From: Dorea_A sp016295505
GTDB taxonomy: Bacteria; Bacillota; Clostridia; Lachnospirales; Lachnospiraceae
Assembly: GCF_039832105.1 (NCBI RefSeq)
Contig: NZ_JBDOHS010000003.1
Span: 1-64,000 of the forward strand
Direction of reading: 5' to 3'
Length of the DNA stretch: 64,000 nucleotides
Under the pieces are notes generated by a model. The model was not told the origin of the DNA, made no database searches, and saw only the letters and a list, made by a program, of their open reading frames with translations. Of this stretch, positions 17,539 to 25,158 are shown piece after piece (within the stretch, counting starts at the first letter, position 1; the number at the start of each line of letters is the position of its first letter). The position numbers and the translations under genes are program-made.

Positions 17539-17567
17539 TATATATAATTTTATCACAACAAAATCAA
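17539..17567 (-). promoter_or_regulatory. Promoter of lactate operon
   Basis: Minus strand: -35 TTGATT (17562-17567), 17-bp spacer, -10 TATATA (17539-17544), start site expected near 17532 inside the operator. About 125 nt upstream of the permease start. Another TTGACA occurs at 17655-17660 but without a good -10. Confidence 0.6.
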
Positions 17568-17674
17568 TTTTCAAGCCAATTTAACATTTTCATCAATTAG
17601 CTAAATATTTTAAATTTGTTTTTATCTATTTTGTACATCAAAAAATCCACAATTTGTCAATTTTTATCATTTAT

Positions 17675-17685
17675 TGGGTCATCCA
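17675..17685. promoter_or_regulatory. Second putative lactate-regulator operator
   Basis: TGGGTCATCCA, one mismatch from the palindrome at 17523-17533, 152 bp upstream of it (centre to centre). Spacing near a whole number of helical turns would permit looping between the two sites. Confidence 0.5.
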
Positions 17686-17705
17686 TTTGTTGCATATTCT
17701 ATTAG

Positions 17706-17900
17706 ATCGGGTAGGAGGTAAATAATTATTTTATTTACCGTCCTCCCACACCACCGTGCATACGGTTCCGTACACGGCGGTTCTTTAGTTTTCACATGAC
17801 TTGCAAGGGATTCTGATATGTGCTCCGATTCTTACACATCGGAAGGCACCGGAATTGACCAGATTGTAAACAGAGGTTCTGCAGATACCAACGCCTCTGT
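17706..17900 (-). mobile_element. Group II intron 3-prime end fragment
   Basis: On the minus strand the 32-nt hairpin at 17750-17781 (ACCGCCGTG...CACGGTGGT with an internal TACGG/CCGTA stem) matches a group II domain V outline, followed by a domain VI-like stem (GGTAAATAA/TTATTTACC) and an end CCCGAT near 17706. This text (GAACCGCCGTGTACGG) is familiar from bacterial group II introns after their reverse transcriptase. No RT coding sequence is present; the upstream limit near 17900 is approximate. Confidence 0.6.
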
Positions 17901-17942
17901 ATTACGGTTCAAAAAATGTGATATTATGTTTGTTTCTTGATA

Positions 17943-18314
17943 TTACTCAGCATCATTAAATTCATCCAACTGTTGTAAAAACTTACGAGCAAATTCCTGC
18001 TTCGCCGGTGGCATTTTAGAAATCAATAGAATCATGTCACTGATTTCTTTATACGCCTCGAATTCAAATTGTGTTTCCGGGCACTCTGGCAAATAGTCAT
18101 GAATTGTTTTCTTATAGTATCTACACACTGTACGAAGTTTAGCAAAATCAATAGTTGTTTTCCCACTCTCCATATTTTTAACAGTGTTTACGGAAAAACC
18201 AGTAGCTTCGGCAACCTTTTTCTGAGTAAGATGCATAGATTCACGGTATTCTTTGAGCCGTTTCGCTAATCTGTTATTGAAGTCATCATCCGATAATTCA
18301 ATTATTAATGCCAC
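17943..18314 (-). CDS. XRE/Cro-C1 family transcriptional regulator
   Basis: About 123 residues with an N-terminal lambda-repressor-like HTH (LAKRLKEYRESMHLTQKKVAEATGFSVNTVKNMESG) and a helical C-terminal region of unknown role. I place the start at GTG 18314, with GGAGG 8 nt upstream, rather than the ATG-like site at 18338, which lies before the ribosome site. Its start overlaps the end of the small Cys-rich gene, implying coupled translation. Typical accessory-island regulator; target unknown. Confidence 0.82.
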   Translation of the reverse strand: MALIIELSDDDFNNRLAKRLKEYRESMHLTQKKVAEATGFSVNTVKNMESGKTTIDFAKLRTVCRYYKKTIHDYLPECPETQFEFEAYKEISDMILLISKMPPAKQEFARKFLQQLDEFNDAE

Positions 18315-18486
18315 TGGTCTCACCTCCATTCGTATCACTTTCTATCCCAAGGGATAATTTCTTGTACCTATTATAATTCAAAATAGTGCTTTTGATGGGA
18401 TATGCATCCGCACCTTGGTACATGGTTCTACACCTTCTGTAGGATATACATACATGCCTGTTACACGTTGTACATTGGTCTTTCAT
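18298..18486 (-). CDS. Small Cys-rich hypothetical protein
   Basis: 62 residues starting MKDQCTTCNRHVCISYRRC, with four Cys near the N terminus in C-x2-C-x4-C-x6-C spacing that could bind zinc or be a short conserved peptide. GGAGG lies 10 nt before the ATG, and its end overlaps the start of the XRE gene by 17 nt. I do not recognise a family. The overlap and ribosome site make it a plausible real gene. Confidence 0.5.
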   Translation of the reverse strand: MKDQCTTCNRHVCISYRRCRTMYQGADAYPIKSTILNYNRYKKLSLGIESDTNGGETSGINN

Positions 18487-18703
18487 TGTTCCACTACCTC
18501 CGTATATATTGCTGCCTAAACAAAAAAATCCGCAAACCAGCCGGATGCAACCGGAGGTCTACGGAACCTTGCTTATAGGCAGATTATTTATATTTTAGGG
18601 TAGGTTTTTTGAAGTGTCATAGTGAATGAGATATTATCCATCTGTTAGTGTTAGTTCAGAGGCAGCCATGCCTATTCGCATATAGAAAAACAGATATCAG
18701 TTG
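18487..18703. other. Intergenic region without recognised gene
   Basis: Contains a GC-rich patch around 18530-18590 (ATCCGC...GCCGG...CCGGAGG) that could fold, upstream of the Cys-rich gene, then AT-rich sequence leading to the IS1634 target duplication. No coding frame or clear promoter was identified. Confidence 0.4.
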
Positions 18704-18786
18704 ATAATGAAATAAAAAATTATATCAATGATTCAATTCGATAAAGAGCATACTTAGCAGCTTTCAGTGGAAAAAACAATAAAAAT
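18704..18786. repeat. 83-bp target-site duplication, left copy
   Basis: Identical in length and, by eye, in sequence to 20748-20830. It borders the left end of the IS1634-type element. Long target duplications are a known trait of the IS1634 family. Confidence 0.85.
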
Positions 18787-20747
18787 CCTGTCTTTGACAG
18801 TTAGCAAAAGAAAAAATCGCTGTATCCCTTGCGCTTACTTGGGTACAGCGATTTTTATCGTTGTTATAGAGTATTGTAATTTATTTCCTTCCTTTACTCT
18901 GTTTCTGAATTGTTTTCATTTTACTTTTGGTTATGAATTGATAGTCTGTTCGAAATCCACAAGCTTCATGAAGATCATCTGTAATGGACTCGCGTTTATA
19001 TGTAGGAATAAATCCTTGTTCTTGAACCTCGACAAAATTTATTGTTTTCAAGGTATCTAACAGTTCTTCACAGGTATATTTTGATTCGAGCTTTTTCGTA
19101 AGAAAACGATAGATTATCAGTGCGAGAAAACAAATCAGAAAATGTGCCTTAATACGGTTTTCATCCTGTAGATAAACAGGTCTTGCCGAAAAATCCGTTT
19201 TCATAATTCGAAAACATTCTTCTATTTGCCATCTGCCTTCACTGACTTTTAAAATATCTCCAACTTCATCATCCAGAAGATCTGTGCATACAGCATAAAG
19301 TCCATCATATTGAGATTCTTCTGCAATCTTATTTTCGTCCAGGTAATGATGGATATCAGCGACTTCACCTTCTTTGGTAGAAGCTGTGGTTTCGATAAAA
19401 CGGGCTGGATCGTTTGGGTTTTTACGATTCTTTTTTGTGTTTCCTGAATCTAACATTTTTTGTGCACGTTCCACTTGTTTATCGCGAAGCGTTTTCTGAT
19501 AAATCGCATATTTAGGTGAGTATGTAATGATCAGGCGCTGGTGAAGTTTCTTTGTAGTATAGGGTTCATCTTTATAATAAAGGCCTTTATCATCTGCAGG
19601 TAGTTTCGTGATATCAACGGGTGTATCATCCGAAACTCTTTTAAACCCTTGTGGATTCAAAGCCCATTCTTTTTCTTCTTTTTTCAGTTTCTTGATAGAC
19701 TGGGTTACGATATAGGCTCTTTTTCCCATATGATTATAGGATCTGATATCTTCAGATCCCAGTCCGGCATCACTACAATAGATAAATTTCTGACAGCCAA
19801 ACTCTCCAAGAACTTTCTTTTCCAATGGTTTTAGTGAGGTTTGTTCGTTTGCGTTTCCGGGGAAGAGTGAAAAAGCAAGTGGAATGCCATCCCCATCCAT
19901 AAATAATCCCATTTGGATAATAGGATTTGGTCGGTGTTCTTTGCTTTTTCCGTATTTTTTGCTGCCATCTTCCTGTTCAATCTCAAAGTAATAATTCGAA
20001 CAATCATAATAAAGGACTTTATCATTTCTGGATCCTAAAAAAGGACTGTTTTTATAAACTTCTGATTGTATGAGATCACATTCATTCCCAAGAACGTCCA
20101 ATGCACGATAAACATCATGGAGTTCATAAGAAGGCTTCTCTAAGAATTCTGACGCTGCTTTAAAAGAAGAGCGTTTGCTGGAAGGCTCCAGAATCCTGGC
20201 ATAAACTAAATCGGAAAGGATTGCATTGATATCATATTTGAATTTATATTTTGATTTTAATTTGCGGCAAATTTTATCTATATGGAGTTGATAATAGATG
20301 GATTGTAAAAAAAGATAACCGCCGTGATAGAAAACTTGTTTCTCATAATCCAGTTGTCTGTCAGCATGAAAAGTAATCTGGATCGATTTGTTTTCCTGTT
20401 CTTGTTTGTACTTTAAGGTTTCAAGTCTGGCTTCTTCTTTAGCCCAAGCCATCACATCATCACGAGTTGGCCCATGTTCAGGTAAAAGATCTTTTAAAGT
20501 TCCCAATTTCCGAACAATAACAGAAGTGCTTACACCTTTATCGTTGATGTATCCTTTTGAGATATAAAAGGATTCAGCATTTTTTGATTTGGATGTAATA
20601 ACTCTCATAGGAAATACCCCCTTTTCCACATTATACCATACATTGCAATAAAATACAATACAATAAAACCAAAAAGTTGACACAAAAAAAGCAGGTTTTA
20701 TGCGGCCTGCAAGTACTTTTCCTATTGTTTAACTGTCAAACTCCCGG
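18787..20747 (-). mobile_element. IS1634-family insertion sequence (1961 bp)
   Basis: Bounded by imperfect terminal inverted repeats: the left end begins CCTGTCTTTGACAGTTAG and the right end, on the other strand, CCGGGAGTTTGACAGTTAA. One transposase gene fills it. The 83-bp direct repeats outside both ends are taken as its target duplication, so the insertion looks recent and complete. Confidence 0.85.
18881..20608 (-). CDS. IS1634-family (IS4-like DDE) transposase
   Basis: About 575 residues. Visible IS1634/IS4-like features: YYDCSNYYFE (first catalytic Asp), FSLFPGNANEQTSLKPLEK, FIYCSDAGLGS (second Asp region) and WQIEECFRIMKTDFSARPVYL (Y-(2)R-(3)E-(6)K type, catalytic Glu). Start at ATG 20608 with AAGGGGG upstream; the longer frame to 20683 has no ribosome site. 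Intact, so the element may still move. Confidence 0.9.
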   Translation of the reverse strand: MRVITSKSKNAESFYISKGYINDKGVSTSVIVRKLGTLKDLLPEHGPTRDDVMAWAKEEARLETLKYKQEQENKSIQITFHADRQLDYEKQVFYHGGYLFLQSIYYQLHIDKICRKLKSKYKFKYDINAILSDLVYARILEPSSKRSSFKAASEFLEKPSYELHDVYRALDVLGNECDLIQSEVYKNSPFLGSRNDKVLYYDCSNYYFEIEQEDGSKKYGKSKEHRPNPIIQMGLFMDGDGIPLAFSLFPGNANEQTSLKPLEKKVLGEFGCQKFIYCSDAGLGSEDIRSYNHMGKRAYIVTQSIKKLKKEEKEWALNPQGFKRVSDDTPVDITKLPADDKGLYYKDEPYTTKKLHQRLIITYSPKYAIYQKTLRDKQVERAQKMLDSGNTKKNRKNPNDPARFIETTASTKEGEVADIHHYLDENKIAEESQYDGLYAVCTDLLDDEVGDILKVSEGRWQIEECFRIMKTDFSARPVYLQDENRIKAHFLICFLALIIYRFLTKKLESKYTCEELLDTLKTINFVEVQEQGFIPTYKRESITDDLHEACGFRTDYQFITKSKMKTIQKQSKGRK

Positions 20748-20830
20748 ATAATGAAATAAAAAATTATATCAATGATTCAATTCGATAAAGAGCATACTTA
20801 GCAGCTTTCAGTGGAAAAAACAATAAAAAT
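20748..20830. repeat. 83-bp target-site duplication, right copy
   Basis: Second copy of 18704-18786, directly after the right end of the IS1634-type element. After it the original sequence continues toward the deaminase operon. Confidence 0.85.
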
Positions 20831-21042
20831 GTGCTACTATACAAATATATATTGGATTTATTGCGTTGAATGATTGTTACCTCTATATAAAATATTACAC
20901 TACTCTATATTCAGCAATGGAGATTAATTATATATTCATACTGACCCATATATATGTAATATTTGTAGATTCGCATTACATAAACGTATAGTATATTACA
21001 GTTTTTTATAAATCAGGTTCATTTTTAATAAGGGGCTAAATA
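20831..21042 (+). promoter_or_regulatory. AT-rich leader of the DCD/methyltransferase/deaminase operon
   Basis: No coding frame. Several TATAAA- and TATATT-like hexamers are present but I could not pick a single convincing -35/-10 pair. AAGGGG lies 7 nt before the ATG at 21043. Strongly AT-rich compared with the flanking chromosome, suggesting foreign origin. Confidence 0.4.
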
Positions 21043-21939
21043 ATGTTTAGTAAAAACGATATTATTAAAGAATTGGGCAACGGAATTTGTATTGTTCCCT
21101 TTAGAGAAGATTGTATTAAAGCTAATGCATTAAATCTAACAGCAAGTGAATATGCTTGGACCTTAAAATCTGGTGAAATATGGATTGATGACAATGGAAA
21201 TGTAAGTGCTTCAGATTTGGGAGCTAATTCGACAAAATATCAACTTAATGATAAAAAATCTGCACTTATCGAGCATAACGGCCAGAAGCAAATTGTATTT
21301 TTGCCTTATTCTACAACACTAATTGAAACAAATGAAGTTTTGTCTATAGGCCCTAATATCGGCGGAGAATATCACTCAAAAGTATATTTTGTTTCAAAAG
21401 GTACATGTCATATAGGTACATATCTTGAACCAAACTATAATGGTCACTCTCTAATAGCAATACATTATATGAACGATGAGCCATTGCTATTAAAAGTTAA
21501 TGAAGTTATCGCATCAATTACTTTTTTCTATTTAGATACACCGGTATTAACAACGACGCATGCTGCTACAGGAGGTAGATCTGATATTATTACAACCACT
21601 GGAATTCTTCTGTCAGACGAAGAAAAATTTTCATTATTTGCACCTTGGAAACAAGATAAAAATGAAATTAAACAAAAAATGATGGATGATCCAACATATA
21701 TCAGTTTTAAGAAAAGACGTGCGAAACATGTAATCGACGATATTAGAAGGTTTATTAATTGGCAAAATTTTATGGTGCTACTACTTATCATTGGAATTTT
21801 AGTAGGACTTTTTAATGGTGCTCACTATATCGATGTCAAAAATGGAAACACTATATGGGTTGATAGGTTCTGGAATGTTGGCTGTTCTGGAATTGTTATT
21901 ATGCTTGTAGGAGGATTATCAAAGTTTTTTAAGAAGTAG
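21043..21939 (+). CDS. Membrane-anchored dCTP deaminase/dUTPase-fold protein, likely non-catalytic
   Basis: 298 residues. The N-terminal 180 residues follow the DCD/dUTPase outline: I-x-x-L-x-x-G-I-x-I-x-PF near 8-20, a central GPNIGGEYHSKVYFVSKGTCHIG, and YLEPNYNGHSLIAIHYMN, matching the DPGWxGxxxLEF region of dCTP deaminases. The Glu normally catalytic there is replaced (GHSLIA where GxxxLE is expected), and the Ser/Arg loop is altered. Residues about 243-262 and 275-293 form two membrane helices, so it sits on the inner membrane. First gene of an operon with a methyltransferase and a dCMP deaminase. Likely a nucleotide sensor or binder rather than a deaminase; fold assignment is by eye. 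Confidence 0.65.
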   Translation: MFSKNDIIKELGNGICIVPFREDCIKANALNLTASEYAWTLKSGEIWIDDNGNVSASDLGANSTKYQLNDKKSALIEHNGQKQIVFLPYSTTLIETNEVLSIGPNIGGEYHSKVYFVSKGTCHIGTYLEPNYNGHSLIAIHYMNDEPLLLKVNEVIASITFFYLDTPVLTTTHAATGGRSDIITTTGILLSDEEKFSLFAPWKQDKNEIKQKMMDDPTYISFKKRRAKHVIDDIRRFINWQNFMVLLLIIGILVGLFNGAHYIDVKNGNTIWVDRFWNVGCSGIVIMLVGGLSKFFKK

Positions 21940-21941
21940 TC

Positions 21942-22619
21942 ATGAATGTTGATAATAATAAGTTTATCTACGATATGTTAGCTGAAGAATATCAAAAAAG
22001 AATTCTTCAGAAAAGTAGTTATGAAATTGATTTTTCTAAACTAGTGGAATATGTCTTAGAAGTATATTATAGAGTATACTCCACCATGCCAAGGAATGTT
22101 TTAGAACTTGGACCAGGCGCGGGGGAAGTGGTAAAGGAATTTTCGATTAGAGGAATTGATACAAGTGCTTTAGAAATATCTCATAAAATGGCTCTTCTTA
22201 CTCAAGAAAATAGTCCAAACACGCATATATTTGAAGGAGATATAATTAATGTAGAAGACATTACTGATGGTAAATTTGATATAATTTTTGCCGGAGCATT
22301 TCTGCATCTCTTTTCTATGGACCAAGAAAAGATTGTATTAGAGAAAATAGCGAAATGGTTATCTGCCAAAAGTGCCTTTTTTATGTATACAACTCTTCAT
22401 GAAAAATCCTCGGAAGGTTTTGAAATAAAAAGCGATTATAAAACCCAAATCAAAAGATTCCGAAGAAGGTGGAAAAAAACAGATTTACTCTCATTTCTTA
22501 ATGAACAAGGATTTGAAGTAGTTGATTACTTTATAAATGACGAAATTGATCGTAATAAAACTTGGATAAATATCGTTTCAATAAAAAAAAGAAAGACTCA
22601 CAAAGATAGCAGCTTGTAA
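21942..22619 (+). CDS. Class I SAM-dependent methyltransferase
   Basis: 225 residues with a Rossmann methyltransferase core: motif I VLELGPGAGEVVKEF (about 53-67), an acidic residue after strand 2 (ALEIS), FDIIFAGAFLHLF as motif IV and WINIVSIKKRK at the end. Starts two bases after the DCD-fold gene stop, so it is in the same operon and probably coupled. The substrate is unknown; no DNA-methylase (D/N)PP(Y/W) motif is seen. Possible targets include nucleotides or a small molecule. Confidence 0.8.
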   Translation: MNVDNNKFIYDMLAEEYQKRILQKSSYEIDFSKLVEYVLEVYYRVYSTMPRNVLELGPGAGEVVKEFSIRGIDTSALEISHKMALLTQENSPNTHIFEGDIINVEDITDGKFDIIFAGAFLHLFSMDQEKIVLEKIAKWLSAKSAFFMYTTLHEKSSEGFEIKSDYKTQIKRFRRRWKKTDLLSFLNEQGFEVVDYFINDEIDRNKTWINIVSIKKRKTHKDSSL

Positions 22620-22705
22620 TAGTTGCACAACTTAAGATTTAATACCCCTCTTTAATTGAAATATACGAGTTATGTAACAAGTGAACGGGAGGTGAAGGAG
22701 AGAAT

Positions 22706-23206
22706 ATGTTAGAAAAGAAGGAGAGACGAGATAAAATAAATTATTATTTAGACCTTGCGGAAGTTGTTTCGCAAAGAAGTACTTGCCTTAGAAGACGTTT
22801 TGGCGCTGTCATTGTAAAAAACGATGTCGTTATATCCACTGGATACTCTGGGGCACCAAGAGGAAGACAAAATTGTACAGATCTCGGACATTGTATACGC
22901 GAAAAAATGAATATTCCAAGAGGGGAACGATATGAATTATGTCGTAGTGTACATGCGGAAGCTAATGCTATTATTTGTGCTAGTAGAGCAGATATGATTG
23001 GAAGCACAATGTTTTTAGTTGGAATAGAAGTTGGTTCTGGCAATTACGTCGAAAGCGCAAACAGTTGTTCAATGTGTAAAAGAATGTTAATTAATTCCGG
23101 AATTGATAATCTTTATGTTAGAGATTCAAAAAATGAATATCGATTAATAGGAATATCCGACTGGGTTGAAGACGATGAATCGATAGTTGGAACAATGGGG
23201 TATTAA
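22706..23206 (+). CDS. dCMP/cytidine deaminase-family protein (ComEB-like)
   Basis: 166-residue zinc-dependent deaminase. The zinc site is complete: HAEANAII (His83, catalytic Glu85) and SCSMCKR (Cys121, Cys124). The N terminus (YLDLAEVVSQRSTCLRRRFGAVIVKND) and extra metal-type Cys/His insert (NCTDLGHC) fit ComEB/dCMP deaminases. Expected reaction dCMP to dUMP, lowering dCTP. GGAGAG precedes the ATG; 86 bp after the methyltransferase gene. The chromosomal dCMP deaminase is elsewhere or absent, so a role tied to the neighbouring DCD-fold protein is inferred. Confidence 0.85.
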   Translation: MLEKKERRDKINYYLDLAEVVSQRSTCLRRRFGAVIVKNDVVISTGYSGAPRGRQNCTDLGHCIREKMNIPRGERYELCRSVHAEANAIICASRADMIGSTMFLVGIEVGSGNYVESANSCSMCKRMLINSGIDNLYVRDSKNEYRLIGISDWVEDDESIVGTMGY

Positions 23207-23239
23207 ACATTTTTCATGGCATAAGAAGGAGCAAATAGT

Positions 23240-23425
23240 ATGAATAATGAAAATAAAGAAAAACTGATTCGTCTACAAGAAAAATACGCACAACTATTAT
23301 CCGAAATTGATAGTTGTTATAAAGACTTAGAAAATAATAGTAAATGGGATGAACCTTTTTACGAAAGCCTTTCTAAAGCACGTGTTTTTTCAAATATTTT
23401 ACAATTGATTACAAAAGAAGAATAG
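23240..23425 (+). CDS. Small helical protein, 61 residues
   Basis: Highly charged, predicted helical or coiled coil (KEKLIRLQEKYAQLLSEIDSCYKDLENN). GAAGGAG lies 9 nt before the ATG, and it is 33 bp after the deaminase gene in the same direction. I recognise no family. It could be a small regulator or partner of the operon, such as an inhibitor or antitoxin-like factor; that is a guess from position only. Confidence 0.55.
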   Translation: MNNENKEKLIRLQEKYAQLLSEIDSCYKDLENNSKWDEPFYESLSKARVFSNILQLITKEE

Positions 23426-23453
23426 TCTCTTTTCGGAAACGTTCTCTGATACT

Positions 23454-23479
23454 ATATGCCGCCCATTTGAGCGGCATAT
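23454..23479 (+). terminator. Hairpin after the deaminase operon
   Basis: ATATGCCGC (23454-23462) pairs perfectly with 23471-23479 over an 8-base loop. There is no U-run, so termination efficiency is uncertain, but it closes the four-gene operon before the IS66 insertion. Confidence 0.5.
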
Positions 23480-23524
23480 AGATATAACTGAAGCATTATC
23501 CGTTCAAAACAGAGAGCTCTATCC

Positions 23525-23532
23525 CATTCTTC
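23525..23532. repeat. 8-bp target duplication of IS66, left
   Basis: CATTCTTC directly before the left IS66 end, repeated at 30486-30493. An 8-bp duplication is standard for IS66. Confidence 0.9.
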
Positions 23533-23624
23533 GTAAACGGTAAATAGCCGGTACCGTGTCGCTTACTAGTTTTTGTGAGATAATTACTCTAAAAAATCTA
23601 AGGTTTTTCAAGGAGGGTTATCTC

Positions 23625-24011
23625 ATGGATAAAATTACTCATAAAGTCCGCTGCGAACAATGGACTAAGATTATAAAAGAATGCCTGGCTAGCGGAATGA
23701 ATAAAACCGCTTGGTGTAGAGAACATGGTATTTCTGACAAGTCATTCTTTTACTGGCAACGTCGCCTACGCGAAGAGGCTTATATCTCTACGATAGAATC
23801 TTCTTCGCCGCCAGCAGTCAAATCTGTAAGTTTACCTGCAGAGACGCCGGTTGATTTTGTTGAATTAAGGTTACCTGAACAATCCACCGTATCATCTGCT
23901 ACATTCAGACCAGATGTGGTCATTCGAAAGGACTCCTTTTCGCTGGAAATTTCAAATACTGCTTCTGCGGAACTGCTAAGCAGGATCGGAGGCCTCTTAC
24001 ATGCTGAATGA
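23625..24011 (+). CDS. tnpA: IS66 family accessory protein TnpA
   Basis: 128 residues with an N-terminal HTH-like segment (WTKIIKECLASGMNKTAWCREHGISDKSFFYWQRRL), typical of IS66 OrfA. I chose the ATG at 23625 with AAGGAGG upstream; the longer frame to 23556 is not supported. Its end overlaps the tnpB start by 11 nt. Confidence 0.85.
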   Translation: MDKITHKVRCEQWTKIIKECLASGMNKTAWCREHGISDKSFFYWQRRLREEAYISTIESSSPPAVKSVSLPAETPVDFVELRLPEQSTVSSATFRPDVVIRKDSFSLEISNTASAELLSRIGGLLHAE

Positions 24012-24048
24012 TGCAACTGGTTTTGACAAGATTTTTATCGCAACAGGC
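24001..24048 (+). pseudogene. tnpB: IS66 tnpB, 5-prime part (split by RIT)
   Basis: Reads MLNDATGFDKIFIATG, the start of IS66 TnpB, and is then cut by the left end of the RIT element. The protein continues at 28199 with YTDLRRGIDG-type sequence. It would be whole if the RIT element were excised precisely. Confidence 0.85.
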
Positions 24049-24130
24049 TTATCCTCAGAGTATTTTTATCCTCATCTTTTCTGGATATAGAGATATTTAC
24101 TCATTTCCTCGCAAAAAAGATGAGGATAAC
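24049..24130. repeat. RIT terminal inverted repeat, left
   Basis: TTATCCTCA, four variable bases, then ATTTTTATCCTCATC and on through an inner AAGATGAGGATAAC. Matches 28086-28167 in reverse with only a few differences. TATCCTCA-type motifs occur in both orientations within the repeat, so each end holds a nested palindrome that could be recombinase arm sites. Confidence 0.88.
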
Positions 24131-24135
24131 ATTAT

Positions 24136-25158
24136 TTATCTTAAACCACAGATACGTGCCATTTCAGCTTCATCATCTGACCATAATGGCTTCTCATCAT
24201 TTTCCAGATTACCTGATTCCATCACTTTACGCATCATATCAACTGAAGGGACTGCGTAAATACGTGTTGTTTCTGTTGAGGAATGCCCCAGTATACGGGA
24301 AACAAGTTCAAGTTCTGTCCCATCCTGATACAGATTGGTTGCCCTGGTCCTGCGGAACATATGGGGATAGCATCGTTCCGGGAGATTCGGATACACTGAG
24401 CGGATTTGAGCTGCATATTTTTTGATAATGCGCTCAACATTTCCAACTGACATCCTGCCTTTGTGACCCTTGATCACTGTATAAATCAGCGGAGCATCAG
24501 GCTCTATCACTTCATGGTAAACTTTTAAATAGTTCTTCAGATGATCAGCGGTCTTATCTGTGATCGGAACGATCCTTTCTTTATCACCTTTTCCACAAAT
24601 CCGAAGATACGGTATGTCGGCCTCCAGATTTACAGAAGATACATTCATAGACAATAATTCGGAAACCCTGACAGCAGAGTCATAAAGCAATATCAGGATC
24701 AGTCTGTCCCTTCGGCCTGTCTTAGTATCCGGCGGCGCAGAGAGCAGTGCCTTAAGGGCATCATCAGGGATGACTTCACGTGTCAGCTTTGGTACTTTAA
24801 GAAAAGGAACTCTGGAAGCTGTGAGAGCTACTGACTGTAACGATATATCGCAATCAGCAGCATACCAGAGATAAGCTCTGATCGCAGCAAGCCTGTTATT
24901 ACAAGTGGTTTCGCTGTTACCGTTTTTATGTAGGAACTCAATGTATGATAACAGAAAATCATGTGTACAATCCTCAAAGCCAAAGGTACGAAGTGATAAA
25001 TTCATAGTATCGGTTATATATCTTCTGAACACGGTCAAAGCATCGCGGTAGGTTTCTATTGTATTCCGGCTTTTCAATGACTGTTCGGGCAGGTAATGCT
25101 CAAGGAAATCCAGTGTTTTTGAGAAAAACAGTTTCTTTTCCGCTTTTTTTCTACTCAT
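24136..25158 (-). CDS. Tyrosine recombinase, third RIT gene
   Basis: 340 residues. N-terminal SAM-like domain, then catalytic residues in LYDSAVRVSELLSM (Arg), PHMFRRTRATNLY (HxxR) and GHSSTETTRIYAV (His, Tyr). Its ATG overlaps the stop of the second recombinase by 8 nt. It runs nearly to the left terminal repeat. This is the gene lost in the decayed trio at 7.8 kb. Confidence 0.9.
   Translation of the reverse strand: MSRKKAEKKLFFSKTLDFLEHYLPEQSLKSRNTIETYRDALTVFRRYITDTMNLSLRTFGFEDCTHDFLLSYIEFLHKNGNSETTCNNRLAAIRAYLWYAADCDISLQSVALTASRVPFLKVPKLTREVIPDDALKALLSAPPDTKTGRRDRLILILLYDSAVRVSELLSMNVSSVNLEADIPYLRICGKGDKERIVPITDKTADHLKNYLKVYHEVIEPDAPLIYTVIKGHKGRMSVGNVERIIKKYAAQIRSVYPNLPERCYPHMFRRTRATNLYQDGTELELVSRILGHSSTETTRIYAVPSVDMMRKVMESGNLENDEKPLWSDDEAEMARICGLR

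Noticed and set aside
17655..17660. TTGACA as the main lactate promoter -35
   Set aside because: No good -10 at 16-18 bp; the TTGATT/TATATA pair at 17539-17567 with the operator on the start site is better.
21043..21939. Ordinary catalytic dCTP deaminase (AvcD-like)
   Set aside because: The position of the catalytic Glu and the Ser/Arg loop do not match, and the protein has membrane helices.
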